From positions 48,454 to 112,453 of the forward strand of contig CAWBNK010000030.1 of NCBI GenBank assembly GCA_963790065.1: a DNA stretch of 64,000 nucleotides. The letters are read 5' to 3'. The notes below the pieces were generated by a model. It had not been told where the DNA came from. It saw nothing but the letters and a program-made list of their open reading frames with translations, and ran no database searches. Numbering within the stretch: position 1 is the first letter of the stretch; the number at the start of each line of letters is the position of its first letter. Both the position numbers and the translations under genes were made by a program. Of this stretch, positions 37,682 to 46,440 are shown piece by piece. The DNA is from Palsa-504 sp963790065. Lineage in GTDB: Bacteria; Actinomycetota; Actinomycetes; Streptosporangiales; Streptosporangiaceae.

Positions 37682-40010
37682 GGTCGAGGGCGGTGCGGAT
37701 GATGCTGTCGGTGTCGATGCCGTTGTAGCGGTAGAGATCCTCGATCAACCCGGACTGGCCGAACTGGGCCACGCCGAGGGCGGCGTGCGGGACACGATTG
37801 ATGGTGGCCAGGAAGGACAGCGTGTGCGGGTGCCCGTCCAGCACGGTGACCAGGGGCGTGGCGCGGGCCGCGGGGAACGCCTGGTCCAGGATCCAGGCCT
37901 CTCCCCCGGTCCCGGACCCCGCCGGCTGCAGGCCCTGGCGGACGCGGAGGGCCTGGAACAGCAGGCCGGGGCTGGTCACGCACACCACGTCGGCGGGCGC
38001 GCCGACCGCCTCCAGGCGCTCGGCAGCGGCTAGCGCCTCCGGTATGACGGCGCCCATCGCGGCGATGGTGATCTTGGGATGCTCGGTGCGGCGAAGGCCG
38101 TACGCCCCGGCCACGACCTGGCGGCGGCGGCGTTCCCTGGCGGCCGGGTCGGCGGGCACGGCGGCCAGCTTCTGGCTGACCGGGCGGGTGGATAGCCGCA
38201 GGTAGGCCGCGCTGCCGCCGGGGCGACCGAGCCGGGCCAGGCTGGCCAGCAGGCACCACTCGGTGTCGACCGCGAAGGCTGGCTCGTAGGTGATGCAGCC
38301 CGGCTGCTCGATCCCGATGGACGGGGTGGTGATGGACTGGTGCGCGCCGCCCTCCGGGGCGAGCGAGACACCGGACGGCGTGCCCACCAGGATCGACTGC
38401 CCGCCCGCGTAGATGCCGAACGACCACGGTTCCAGCGCCCGCTCCACGAACGGGTCATACAGCACGCCGATGGGCAGCAGCGGCTGGCCCCAGCGGCTCC
38501 AGGTCGCGCCGAGCTCGCCGATCAGCCCGACCAGGTTGGTCTCGGCGATGCCCAGCTCGATGTGCTGCCCGGTCGGCTTCTCCCGCCAGTGCAGGATCGT
38601 CTCGGCGTCGTCGGCGAACCAGTCCGTCCGCTCGCTGGCCGACCACACGCCGACCTTGTTCACCCAGCCGCCGAGGTTCGTGCTGGAGCTGACGTCCGGG
38701 CTCACGGTCACCACCCGCGCGGCCGCCTCCGGTGCTTGGCGACCAAGGTCAAGCAGCGCCCGGCCCAGCGCGGCCTGGGTGGTGGCCATCCCGGTCGGGG
38801 TGTGGTCGAGGTCACCGGGAACGTGCGGCGGGGCGTGATTGAGCACTTCGGGCCGCTTGAGCCGCCTCGCCGTCTCGGCGCACAGCCCGGCCGCGGCGCT
38901 GCCCTCGGCCGGACGGCGCCACGGCTGGTCGGCGTCCGCGCCCAGGTGCGCGGCCAGTTCCTTGATCTGCTCGACGGTCAGCAGCGCGGAATGGTTCTGC
39001 GGGTGCCCCTCGACGGGCAGCCCGTGGCCCTTGATCGTGTAGGCCAGGATCACCGTGGGCCGGTCATCGGAGATGGCACCGTACGCCTCGTCCAGGGAGC
39101 TGAGATCATGCCCGCCCAGGTTGCGGATGGCCGCGGCCAGGGTGGCGTCGTCCAGCCCGGCGATGAGGCCGTCCAGGGCCTGGTCGCCGTCCGGCAGCCT
39201 GCGGCGCAGCTCGTCAGGAGGACAGCGCAGCAGCCGCTGGTACTCGGGGTTGGGCATGGCGTCGATCCGGTGCCGCAGCGCCTCCCCGCCGGGCCGGGCG
39301 AACAGGGCCTCGAGCAGCCGGCCGTACTTCAGCGTGATGACCTGCCAGCCGGCCGCGGTGAACATGCCCCGCAGCCGGTCGGCGGCCATCAGCGGCACCA
39401 CCCGGTCCAGCGACTGCCGGTTCACGTCCACGACCCAGACGATCTCGCCGAGTTCGGCCACGCCGGGATCGACGATGGCCTCCCACACCGCGCCCTCATC
39501 CAGTTCGGCGTCGCCCAGCAGTGAATACTGCCGGCCGCCCGCCGGGACCCCGGTGAACCGGCCGTTGAGGTACCGGCGGGCCACCGCGCCCCACACCGGG
39601 GCGGTGGCGCCGATGCCGACCGAGCCGGTCGAGTAGTCCACAGGGTCGGGGTCCTTGACCCGGCTGGGGTAGCTCTGCAGGCCGCCGAACGCCCGCAGTG
39701 TCTGCAGGTAGGGCTCGTCCAGCTCGCCCAGCAGGTAGTTGATGGCGTGCAGCACGGGCGAGGCGTGCGGCTTGACCGATACCCGGTCCTCGGCGCGCAG
39801 GTGCCCGAACCACAGCGAGGTCATGATCGAGACCATCGACGCCGACGACGCCTGGTGGCCGCCGACCTTTATGCCGCCGGGATTGGACCGGACCCGGTTC
39901 GCGTGATGGATGATCGCCGTGGACAGCCACAGCACCTCGCGCTCGATCTCGCCCAGCGCGCCGAGGCGGCTGGCTTCGGCTTGCGGCGGGGAGTCGATGA
40001 TGTCAGCCAT
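37671..40010 (-). CDS. Transketolase-like / pyruvate dehydrogenase E1-like ThDP enzyme
   Basis: 779 residues from ATG 40010. N-terminal ThDP-binding half (GGHQASSASMVSIMTSLWFG; YSLLGDAELDEGAVWEAI with the GD motif; VVDVNRQSLD), pyrimidine-binding domain (IELGIAETNLVGLIGELGAT), and C-terminal transketolase domain (VDTEWCLLASLARLGRPGG). It resembles AceE-type homodimeric E1 and the transketolase-like group of actinomycetes. No E2/E3 genes lie nearby, so it may be a stand-alone transketolase-type enzyme with unknown substrate. Confidence 0.85.
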   Translation of the reverse strand: MADIIDSPPQAEASRLGALGEIEREVLWLSTAIIHHANRVRSNPGGIKVGGHQASSASMVSIMTSLWFGHLRAEDRVSVKPHASPVLHAINYLLGELDEPYLQTLRAFGGLQSYPSRVKDPDPVDYSTGSVGIGATAPVWGAVARRYLNGRFTGVPAGGRQYSLLGDAELDEGAVWEAIVDPGVAELGEIVWVVDVNRQSLDRVVPLMAADRLRGMFTAAGWQVITLKYGRLLEALFARPGGEALRHRIDAMPNPEYQRLLRCPPDELRRRLPDGDQALDGLIAGLDDATLAAAIRNLGGHDLSSLDEAYGAISDDRPTVILAYTIKGHGLPVEGHPQNHSALLTVEQIKELAAHLGADADQPWRRPAEGSAAAGLCAETARRLKRPEVLNHAPPHVPGDLDHTPTGMATTQAALGRALLDLGRQAPEAAARVVTVSPDVSSSTNLGGWVNKVGVWSASERTDWFADDAETILHWREKPTGQHIELGIAETNLVGLIGELGATWSRWGQPLLPIGVLYDPFVERALEPWSFGIYAGGQSILVGTPSGVSLAPEGGAHQSITTPSIGIEQPGCITYEPAFAVDTEWCLLASLARLGRPGGSAAYLRLSTRPVSQKLAAVPADPAARERRRRQVVAGAYGLRRTEHPKITIAAMGAVIPEALAAAERLEAVGAPADVVCVTSPGLLFQALRVRQGLQPAGSGTGGEAWILDQAFPAARATPLVTVLDGHPHTLSFLATINRVPHAALGVAQFGQSGLIEDLYRYNGIDTDSIIRTALDLSP

Positions 40011-40050
40011 GGGTGCATGACAGCATGACCGCGGCCCTGGACACAACCTC

Positions 40051-40854
40051 TCAGCTGAGCGGCAGCCAGAAGCAGCGCTCCTCGCCGTAGTCCGCGAAGC
40101 CGGCCCGGAGCAGGATCGGCCCGGAGGTCAGCACCCGCCCCTTGACCAGAGCCAGGGTGGCGCCGTGGTCGCGGGCCAGCCGGAGCCGCTCGGCCAGCAC
40201 GGCCCGGTAGCTGCCGCGGCCGCGGGAGGCGGTCAGCGTGACCGCGCCCCATAGCTGCGCCACCTCGCCGTCCAGCGTGCAGCCGCCGGTCGAGACCGGC
40301 TCGCCGCCCTCGAAGGCCACCACCCGGAAGCTCGACCAGGTGGCCAGGTTCCGGAGCGACTCCGCGAGTTTGGCGGCCGTCTCGGCCTCGTCAGGCTCGG
40401 CCCGGCCCCAGCCGCGCACGGAGACCGCCGAGGACGCGCGGAAGGTGCGCTCGTCGCGGACCAGCTCGACCGCCACGCCGGGCTGGACGTCCAGGTCGGG
40501 CAGGCCGCCGCCGAGCTCGCAGGCCAGGACCTGCACGGCGTCGATCATCTCCGCGCCGCGGTCGCGCAGGGCCTGTTCGGTGCCCGGCGGCTGGCTGGCG
40601 GACGAGATCCACCAGGCCACGCCGGGCAGGTCCCAGCCGCGGACCTGCGCGGCGATCTCGTCGATCACCTCCTCCACCGGCCGCGCCGTCCGTGACCAGG
40701 TCACCTGCGCAGCGCTGAAGGTGGGGTCGAGCACCGCGTCCGGGTACCGGACGAGGCGGTAGTGTTCGGTCCGCAGCTCGACGGCGCCCCTGGGCAGGTA
40801 CTCCATCTCGGCCGCTGCGTCAAGCACGCGCTCCCGTGTCCAAGGGCTCAGCAC
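40051..40854 (-). CDS. GNAT-family N-acetyltransferase
   Basis: 267 residues. N-terminal variable region (1-110) and C-terminal GNAT fold. The acetyl-CoA loop region is AVTLTASRGRGSYRAVLAER (~residue 205), followed by DHGATLALVKGRV and ILLRAGFADYGEERCFWLPL. The signature RGRGSY matches motif A (Q/RxxGxG/A). The start overlaps the end of the nucleotidyltransferase gene by 35 bases. Substrate unknown. Confidence 0.83.
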   Translation of the reverse strand: MLSPWTRERVLDAAAEMEYLPRGAVELRTEHYRLVRYPDAVLDPTFSAAQVTWSRTARPVEEVIDEIAAQVRGWDLPGVAWWISSASQPPGTEQALRDRGAEMIDAVQVLACELGGGLPDLDVQPGVAVELVRDERTFRASSAVSVRGWGRAEPDEAETAAKLAESLRNLATWSSFRVVAFEGGEPVSTGGCTLDGEVAQLWGAVTLTASRGRGSYRAVLAERLRLARDHGATLALVKGRVLTSGPILLRAGFADYGEERCFWLPLS

Positions 40855-41701
40855 CGGGCCTCCTCTGGGTCGCCTCCGTCTGTCTTTCTTGTACCCGAAC
40901 GGAGCGTGGAGCTCGCACCGCTGACGGTGGCCGCCGCGGCGGCAACGCGGCTACTGACGGGGTGCTCATGCCCAGAACGGCGTCCCGCAACTCGAGGCAA
41001 GCGCGCACATCGGACACCAGGCCGGCCAGGTCCCGCCCGGGCTGCGCGAGCAGGTCCTGGGCGGCGTGCAGCCCGGCCCGTTCGGTCAAACGCTTTTCGT
41101 TCAGCACCCACTGGCCCGCGGCGGCCATCCGGCCCTGCGCCGCGGCCAGCACCGCCTGGCCCAGGTTGGCCAGGCAGCCGACCCGGTCCTGCCGCCCGGC
41201 GTGGACCCCGGCGAAGTGCAGCGCTCCGGCCGCCAGCCGGGCCCAGGCCACCGGCGCCGTCTCGCGCAGCCGGGGCGGGAACTGCGGGCACGGCAGGTCG
41301 CCGGCCAGCACCCGGCCCAGGGCCAGTTCGCCGGTCAGCACGTAGGTGGCGATCCCGGCCGCGTAGCCGACCTCGCGCTGGATCTCGAACCGGCCGTCCT
41401 GCGCGGCCGCGGTCCAGCGCAGCACCTCATCCAGGTCACGGTAGATGAGGTCGACCCTGGTGCCGTCGACGGTCAGCCAGGCCCCGCCGTCCACGATGCG
41501 GCCCCACTCGCCGGGCGCGAAGACCCGGCCCGGCCAGCCGAGCGCGGTGATGTCGGCCGGGTCCAGCCCGCCGCGGTAGTACAGGCCGAAGTCCCAGTCA
41601 GAACCCTCGACCGCCGTATTGGTGGCCCGCGACCCGCCCAGGGTGACCGCGACCACCCCGGGAATCTCGGCCAGCCGGCCAGCCAGGTGCTCCACGGGCA
41701 C
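40820..41701 (-). CDS. Nucleotidyltransferase-domain protein
   Basis: 293 residues. N-terminal NTase signature TLGGSRATNTAVEGSDWDFG with the DxD metal site, then WLTVDGTRVDLIYRDLDEV with a third acidic residue. The helical C-terminal half (LNEKRLTERAGLHAAQDLLA) resembles kanamycin/aminoglycoside nucleotidyltransferase-like proteins. GTG 41701 is the predicted start. A long overlap with the upstream DUF2127 frame is discussed there. Substrate unknown. Confidence 0.8.
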   Translation of the reverse strand: MPVEHLAGRLAEIPGVVAVTLGGSRATNTAVEGSDWDFGLYYRGGLDPADITALGWPGRVFAPGEWGRIVDGGAWLTVDGTRVDLIYRDLDEVLRWTAAAQDGRFEIQREVGYAAGIATYVLTGELALGRVLAGDLPCPQFPPRLRETAPVAWARLAAGALHFAGVHAGRQDRVGCLANLGQAVLAAAQGRMAAAGQWVLNEKRLTERAGLHAAQDLLAQPGRDLAGLVSDVRACLELRDAVLGMSTPSVAALPPRRPPSAVRAPRSVRVQERQTEATQRRPGAEPLDTGARA

Positions 41702-42585
41702 CAGTATTCATCAGGGAATAACGCAGGCGGGTTGGTGGGCTCGGGAGCGGGGCGCGGGGCGGAACGCTCGATGGCGGGCCAGCCGACGTCGGCGTCGTGC
41801 TCGGCTTGTTCGGCCTTCCCGCCGCCGCGCAGGCCGAACAGGCGCTTGGCCAGCAGCAGGTACACCGCGACGACCAGGTTGAGCGCCAGGGCTACGGCCT
41901 TCAGCGCCGTGATGCTCTTGGCCAGCTCGTAGATCTCGTACGGGACGAAGACGATGGTGGCGATGAAGGTCAGGTACTCCGCCCACCGCTTGCCCAGCCA
42001 CAGGCCGACGGCCTCCACGCCCTCGAGCACGGCGTAGGCGGCGATGGCCACGCCGACCAGGTACAAGCTGGTGATGCTGATCGCGAACAGCGACCGCAGG
42101 TCGTGCACGAAGCCGCGGTTGCTGCTGGCCACCGGGCCGCCCAGGCCGCCCTGCAGGTTCTTGAGGATGGCGGTGAAGTCCTGGTTCAGCACGGCCCGGT
42201 TGTTGGCGAACAGCAGCACGGCGGCGGCGAAGGCGCCCAGGGCCAGGAAGTGGAACACGCGCTCGATGGCGATCAGCCGCAGCACGTACCGGTCCCGCAG
42301 CGCCTTGCCCCGCAGCGGCAGCTCTACCTCCTCCCGGGGCGACGGGTACTTGCGCTCCGGGTGCTGCGGCGGGGTCAGGGCCAGCCACGAGTCGCAGCGC
42401 AGGCAGCGGTACCAGCGCAGGCCGCCCGAGTCGCGGGCGAACAGCTCGTCCTCGCGGCGCAGCTCGGCCGCGTCGGTGCCGAGCAGCACGTGGCCGTTCA
42501 GGGCGCAGCCGAGCAGTTCATAGCGCAGCTTCGGGAGGTAGCGGCGCGTTTTCTCGGTGCCCGGCGGCGGCTGGTGGCCCGTCAT
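41473..42585 (-). CDS. DUF2127 membrane protein (end uncertain)
   Basis: 370 residues as written. A soluble N terminus with RYELLGCALNGHVLLGTDAA and CLRCDSW (CxxC, possible metal site), then four membrane helices (~108-250; IERVFHFLALGAFAAAVLLF; LVGVAIAAYAVLEGVEAVGL), typical of DUF2127. After NPPALFPDEYW (near 41711) the frame runs 229 bases into the nucleotidyltransferase gene and gives Trp/Arg/Pro-rich nonsense. A TGA in the adjacent frame near 41711 suggests the true end lies there and that one base is missing or extra. Confidence 0.75.
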   Translation of the reverse strand: MTGHQPPPGTEKTRRYLPKLRYELLGCALNGHVLLGTDAAELRREDELFARDSGGLRWYRCLRCDSWLALTPPQHPERKYPSPREEVELPLRGKALRDRYVLRLIAIERVFHFLALGAFAAAVLLFANNRAVLNQDFTAILKNLQGGLGGPVASSNRGFVHDLRSLFAISITSLYLVGVAIAAYAVLEGVEAVGLWLGKRWAEYLTFIATIVFVPYEIYELAKSITALKAVALALNLVVAVYLLLAKRLFGLRGGGKAEQAEHDADVGWPAIERSAPRPAPEPTNPPALFPDEYWCPWSTWLAGWPRFPGWSRSPWAGRGPPIRRSRVLTGTSACTTAAGWTRPTSPRSAGRAGSSRPASGAASWTAGPG

Positions 42586-42619
42586 CCCAGAAACTTAACA
42601 GCCCTGGGCTCCAGTCCGG

Positions 42620-44071
42620 TCAGGCCGGGGCGACAGGCGGGACGTTGTAGTTCATGCGGAACAGGTTCTCCGGGTCGTACTGGGCCTTGAGGCGGCCGAG
42701 CCGGGCGTACTTGTCCGGGCCGCCGAAGGCCTCGACCACCCGGTCCAGCTCGTCGAAGTTGAGCATGTTGACGTAGACGCCCCGGCCGACCCAGGGAGCC
42801 AGGTCGGCGACGGCCTGGCGGGTCCGGCCGATGTAGTCCTCGTCGTCGGCCGGGTCGTCCCAGCGCATGGCGAAGTTCAGCCAGAGCAGGTAGCCGCGGT
42901 TGGAGAAGGCCGCGTCGGCCTCGGGCACGTCGCCGATGGCCCCGCCTAGCCCGATGATCTCGACCTCGCCCTCCATCGGCATGTCCTGCCAGAAGCCGGC
43001 CAGGAGGTCGATCGCGTCGTCGGCCAGGTCGGCGACGTGCGCCTCCTTGGTGTAGTACCGGTGGCCGTCCTCGAACTCGGTGTCGATGAGCCGCTGCACC
43101 CCGGCGGCGAACGGCAGCACGGTCGAGGCCTTGATGCAGGGCTGGCCGATGTCGCACAGGCGCCCGATCATCTCCTCGCCGGCCGGGTCCTCGGCGTCAT
43201 CCAGCCACATCGAGACCAGCATCAGCAGCCGCTGGCCCACGTACTCGGGCGGCACGAAGGGCAGGGCGGGCATGTCGTGCTTGAGCGCGGCGTGCCAGCC
43301 GACGGTCCGCGGCAGGGTCGGCACCACGGCCGCGTAGCCGCGCAGCGCCTCGACGGCGTGTTCCGGCTCGTAGACCGACACGCCGATGCGCATCATCGGG
43401 CCGAAGTCGTAGGCCTGGAAGGTGAAGCGGGTGACGATGCCGAAGTTGCCGCCGCCGCCGCGCAGCGCCCAGAACAGCTCCGGGTGGCTGGTCGGGCTGA
43501 CCTCGATCACCTCGCCGCTGGCCAGGACGACTTCCAGGGACACGAAGTTGTCGCAGGTCAGTCCGTGCTTACGGGAGAACCAGCCGATGCCGCCGCCCAG
43601 GGCCAGGCCGGCCACCCCGGTCTCGGACATGATGCCGGCCGGGACGATAAGGCCGTGCGGGGCGGTGGCCGCGTCGACGTTGCCGAGCCGGCAGCCGCCG
43701 CCCGCGTGGACCAGCTTGCGCTCGGCATCGACGGTCACCTCGCGCAGCCCGCTCAGGTCGATGGTCAGGCCGCCGTCGGACATGGCCTTGCCCGCCACGT
43801 TGTGGCCGCCGCAGCGGACCGCCGGCGTCAGGCCGTGCTCGCGGGCCACGTTGACCGCGGCCACCACGTCGGCGGTGCTGGTGCAGCGCAGGATGAGGCC
43901 GGGCCGCCGGTCGACCATGGCGTTCCAGACCAGGCGGGCGTCTTCGTATTCGGCGTGATCCGGGCCGATGATGTCGCCCTTGAACTGCCCGGCCAGCTGC
44001 TCGCCGATGCGCAGTCGGAGCTGCTCGTCAATTCTCGACGAGCCTGTTGCGGCAGAGGTCGTCATGGACAT
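42620..44071 (-). CDS. FAD-linked oxidase, berberine-bridge-enzyme-like
   Basis: 483 residues. FAD-binding PCMH fold: VRCGGHNVAGKAMSDGGLTI with the flavinylation His, VHAGGGCRLGNVDAATAPHG, GLALGGGIGWFSRKHGLTCD (a Cys at the position used for bicovalent attachment in some members) and LFWALRGGGGNFGIVTRF. The C-terminal BBE motif is ARLGRLKAQYDPENLFRMNY. It oxidises alcohols, phenols or reducing sugars with O2. It is last in the minus-strand block that begins at the GntR operator at 46375. Confidence 0.9.
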   Translation of the reverse strand: MSMTTSAATGSSRIDEQLRLRIGEQLAGQFKGDIIGPDHAEYEDARLVWNAMVDRRPGLILRCTSTADVVAAVNVAREHGLTPAVRCGGHNVAGKAMSDGGLTIDLSGLREVTVDAERKLVHAGGGCRLGNVDAATAPHGLIVPAGIMSETGVAGLALGGGIGWFSRKHGLTCDNFVSLEVVLASGEVIEVSPTSHPELFWALRGGGGNFGIVTRFTFQAYDFGPMMRIGVSVYEPEHAVEALRGYAAVVPTLPRTVGWHAALKHDMPALPFVPPEYVGQRLLMLVSMWLDDAEDPAGEEMIGRLCDIGQPCIKASTVLPFAAGVQRLIDTEFEDGHRYYTKEAHVADLADDAIDLLAGFWQDMPMEGEVEIIGLGGAIGDVPEADAAFSNRGYLLWLNFAMRWDDPADDEDYIGRTRQAVADLAPWVGRGVYVNMLNFDELDRVVEAFGGPDKYARLGRLKAQYDPENLFRMNYNVPPVAPA

Positions 44072-44092
44072 GGGAGATGTTCCTTTCCTGGC

Positions 44093-44566
44093 TTACGCGG
44101 AGACGGGGGCGTCGGCGCCTTCGGCGATCCGGCGCATGGCGTTCAGGGTGGCGGCCACGGCCTTGAGGTAGTCGCCGGTCATGGAGTCGGCGTAGGCCTG
44201 CTCCTCGGCGGACCCGCCCTCGACGCCGTGGACGACCAGGGCAAAGCTGAAGCAGAGCTTGAGGCCGTCCGCCAGGTCCTCGATCTCGTTGGCGATGGTG
44301 CCGAGCACCGGGCCGGCGATGCGGGTGAACGTGACCCGGTACGGGGCCTCCAGGGTGATCCGCTCGGTGAAGCGCTCGCCGCGGAAGTCGATGTCGCGGT
44401 CGAAGACGGTGTCGCTGTGCCGCCGCGTGACCTCGCAGTAGGTCATGCTGGGCACGAACGGCAGCGCGTTGTTGGCCTTGAGCACCAGGCCGTCCCAGAC
44501 GTTGCCCGCCGTCAGGCGCGGCTCGTCCGGCACGTTGACCGGCAGCTGGTGGCTGACGAAGATCAT
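44093..44566 (-). CDS. DUF1857 / AtaL-like SRPBCC protein
   Basis: 157 residues. Start region MIFVSHQLPVNVPDEPRLTA, WDGLVLKANNALPFVPSMTY and the C-terminal YADSMTGDYLKAVAATLNAM match the AtaL-like/DUF1857 family with a START-like ligand cavity. The ATG overlaps the FAH-family gene stop (ATGA), so it is co-translated with that catabolic enzyme. It may bind a hydrophobic intermediate; no enzymatic function is established. Confidence 0.8.
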   Translation of the reverse strand: MIFVSHQLPVNVPDEPRLTAGNVWDGLVLKANNALPFVPSMTYCEVTRRHSDTVFDRDIDFRGERFTERITLEAPYRVTFTRIAGPVLGTIANEIEDLADGLKLCFSFALVVHGVEGGSAEEQAYADSMTGDYLKAVAATLNAMRRIAEGADAPVSA

Positions 44567-45462
44567 GACGCTTCCTCCGTTGGATCGATCACGGTGTTCT
44601 CCAGGGTGCCGAGGCCGTCGATGGTGGCGCGGACCACGTCGCCGCCGCGCAGGTACAGGCCCCGGCCGGCGCCGACCCCGGACGGGGTGCCGGTCGCGAT
44701 GACGTCGCCAGGCTCGAGGGTGACCACCTCGCTGGCCGCCGCGATCAGCTCGGCGACCGAGCAGACCATGTCGGCGGTGGACTCATCCTGCTGCAGCTCG
44801 CCGTTCACCCACAGCCGCAGCCGCAGATCCTGCGGGTCGGGCACCAGGAACGCGGGCGTCAGACCCGGGCCGAGGGGCAGCGAGCCCTCGAGCGACTTGG
44901 CCGCGAACCAGTCGTAGATGAAGGCGTCGGCGGGTGCGACATCCCGCTGGTGGAAGCCGCGCGCGGTCACGTCGTTGGTCACGCAGTAGGCGGCCACGTG
45001 AGCCAGGGCCCGTTCGGCCTCGATGTTCTTGCCGGCGGTACCGATGATGACGGCCAGCTCGATCTCCCAGTCGTACCTGGCGCGGTCGGCCGAGCCGATC
45101 ACGATCGGGTCGCGCGGGCCGATCACCGAGGTGGTGGGGGCCTTCAGGAAGAAGAACGGCCGCCAGCCCGCGGCCGGGATCTGGCCGCCCATCTCGGCCA
45201 TGTGCCGGCGGTAGTTGACGCCCGCGCAGATCACCTTGCGCGGCCAGCGCAGCGGCGCGAGCAGCCTGTCGTAGGCGGCCGGCGGCGCGCCGGCCAGGTC
45301 GAGATCGCGCAGCACGGGCTCGGCTGCGGCCCAGTCGTCGACCAGTTCCAGGGCGCTTGACCAGCGCTTGAGGTCAGCGGGGGCGACCAGCGTGCCGTCC
45401 TCGTGCAGGATCCCGAGGCCCTCGGTGCCGTCGGCGGCGTAGCTGGCCAGTGACCAGTTCAT
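44563..45462 (-). CDS. Fumarylacetoacetate hydrolase-family enzyme
   Basis: 299 residues. ICAGVNYRRHMAEMG, YDWEIELAVIIGTAG (metal-binding ExE), VTNDVTARGFHQRD, KSLEGSLPLGP and VIATGTPSGVG are the FAH superfamily motifs. Members hydrolyse or decarboxylate meta-cleavage products such as 2-hydroxyhepta-2,4-diene-1,7-dioate. Start ATG 45462 has AGGAG upstream and overlaps the preceding gene stop. Fits a pathway with the extradiol dioxygenases at 49902-52074. Confidence 0.9.
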   Translation of the reverse strand: MNWSLASYAADGTEGLGILHEDGTLVAPADLKRWSSALELVDDWAAAEPVLRDLDLAGAPPAAYDRLLAPLRWPRKVICAGVNYRRHMAEMGGQIPAAGWRPFFFLKAPTTSVIGPRDPIVIGSADRARYDWEIELAVIIGTAGKNIEAERALAHVAAYCVTNDVTARGFHQRDVAPADAFIYDWFAAKSLEGSLPLGPGLTPAFLVPDPQDLRLRLWVNGELQQDESTADMVCSVAELIAAASEVVTLEPGDVIATGTPSGVGAGRGLYLRGGDVVRATIDGLGTLENTVIDPTEEAS

Positions 45463-46343
45463 GGTGCTTCTCCTAGGGCTGACCGGCCGGATACCTGATC
45501 GTGCACGCAGGCGATGTCGAGGTCGCCCCAGCCGTCGGCGTAGGCCTTGTCGAAGACCTCCTTGGCCGCGGCGAACACCGTCGGGGCCAGGCCGGTCTCG
45601 GCGGCGTAGGCCTCGATCTGCGCCAGGATCGGCTGCAGGGTGGCGACCGGGCCGGGGGCCGGAGACCAGCGGCGTTCGGCCATGAGGGAGCCGCGCACCG
45701 TCCAGATCGTCGAGCCGGCGATGGAGTTGTCTAGGGTCTGGTGGACGAGCCCCAGGTCCAGGCCGCTGCACCGGGCCAGCGCCATGGCCTCGGCGGCGGC
45801 CACCGTGTGCACCGCGAGCAGCAGGTTGGCGATGTACTTCAGGTGCGCGCCGGTGCCGAACGGGCCGGTGTAGACCCACGGTCCGGAGATGGCGTCCAGG
45901 ACCGGGCGGACCAGCTCGACGCTGGCCTCCTCGCCGGAGGCGAAGGTGGTGGCCTGCCGGGGCGCGACCATGCCGGGAGTGCCGCTGATCGGGCAGTCGA
46001 GCAGGTCACCGCCGCGGGCTTGCACTTCGTCGCGGAGCCTGGCCTTACGGGTGACGTCGATGGTGCTCATCTCGAGGTGGATGGTACCGGGCTTGATGGT
46101 CGTCAGGGTGCCGGACGGGCCGGCGATTACCTCCTCGACGGCCTCGGCGTCCGGGACGATGGACAGCAGCACGTCGGCGGACGCGGCCACCTCGGCCGCC
46201 GAGCCGGCCACGGTGCCGCCGGCCTCGGCCAGCTCGGGTGAGCCGTGCCGCCGGTAGCCGGTGACGCTGAAGCCCCGTTCCATCAGGTTCAGGGCGATCG
46301 GCAGGCCCATCTTGCCCAGTCCGATGACGCCGACTCGGTCCAT
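45459..46343 (-). CDS. NAD(P)-dependent 3-hydroxyisobutyrate/6-phosphogluconate dehydrogenase-like
   Basis: 294 residues. Rossmann VGVIGLGKMGLPIALNLMER, substrate motif LLDCPISGTPGMVAPRQA and catalytic Lys in GTGAHLKYIANLLLAVH. The beta-hydroxyacid dehydrogenase family oxidises hydroxyacids. ATG 46343 was chosen because GGGGAG precedes it; upstream in-frame codons fall in the operator at 46375. First gene of the minus-strand operon 46343 to 42620 or part of it. Confidence 0.9.
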   Translation of the reverse strand: MDRVGVIGLGKMGLPIALNLMERGFSVTGYRRHGSPELAEAGGTVAGSAAEVAASADVLLSIVPDAEAVEEVIAGPSGTLTTIKPGTIHLEMSTIDVTRKARLRDEVQARGGDLLDCPISGTPGMVAPRQATTFASGEEASVELVRPVLDAISGPWVYTGPFGTGAHLKYIANLLLAVHTVAAAEAMALARCSGLDLGLVHQTLDNSIAGSTIWTVRGSLMAERRWSPAPGPVATLQPILAQIEAYAAETGLAPTVFAAAKEVFDKAYADGWGDLDIACVHDQVSGRSALGEAP

Positions 46344-46374
46344 CGCGGTACTCCCCTCGCCGGGTCGCTGCTCT

Positions 46375-46390
46375 AAACTGTATGCAGTTT
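46375..46390. promoter_or_regulatory. GntR operator 1 (AAACTG-TATG-CAGTTT)
   Basis: Perfect palindrome with 6-bp arms 31 bases upstream of the dehydrogenase start. The same sequence recurs at 48180 (in front of the GntR gene) and at 52099-52133, making it the likely operator of that regulator. Confidence 0.75.
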
Positions 46391-46419
46391 GGTTAGGTGA
46401 GGCAAGAGGAGTACCGCGA

Positions 46420-46435
46420 AAAGTGCATGCAGTTT
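46420..46435. promoter_or_regulatory. GntR operator 2 (variant)
   Basis: AAAGTGCATGCAGTTT, two mismatches from operator 1 and 45 bases centre to centre from it, between the dehydrogenase promoter and the end of the gene at 46441. The paired sites could allow cooperative binding. Confidence 0.6.
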
Positions 46436-46440
46436 TGGGC

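Noticed and set aside
39159..39170. GGCGATGAGGCC, resembling the 5' half of the fluoride aptamer
   Set aside because: It lies inside the transketolase-like coding sequence, with no closing P1 strand and no GGCUGAUGG element downstream.
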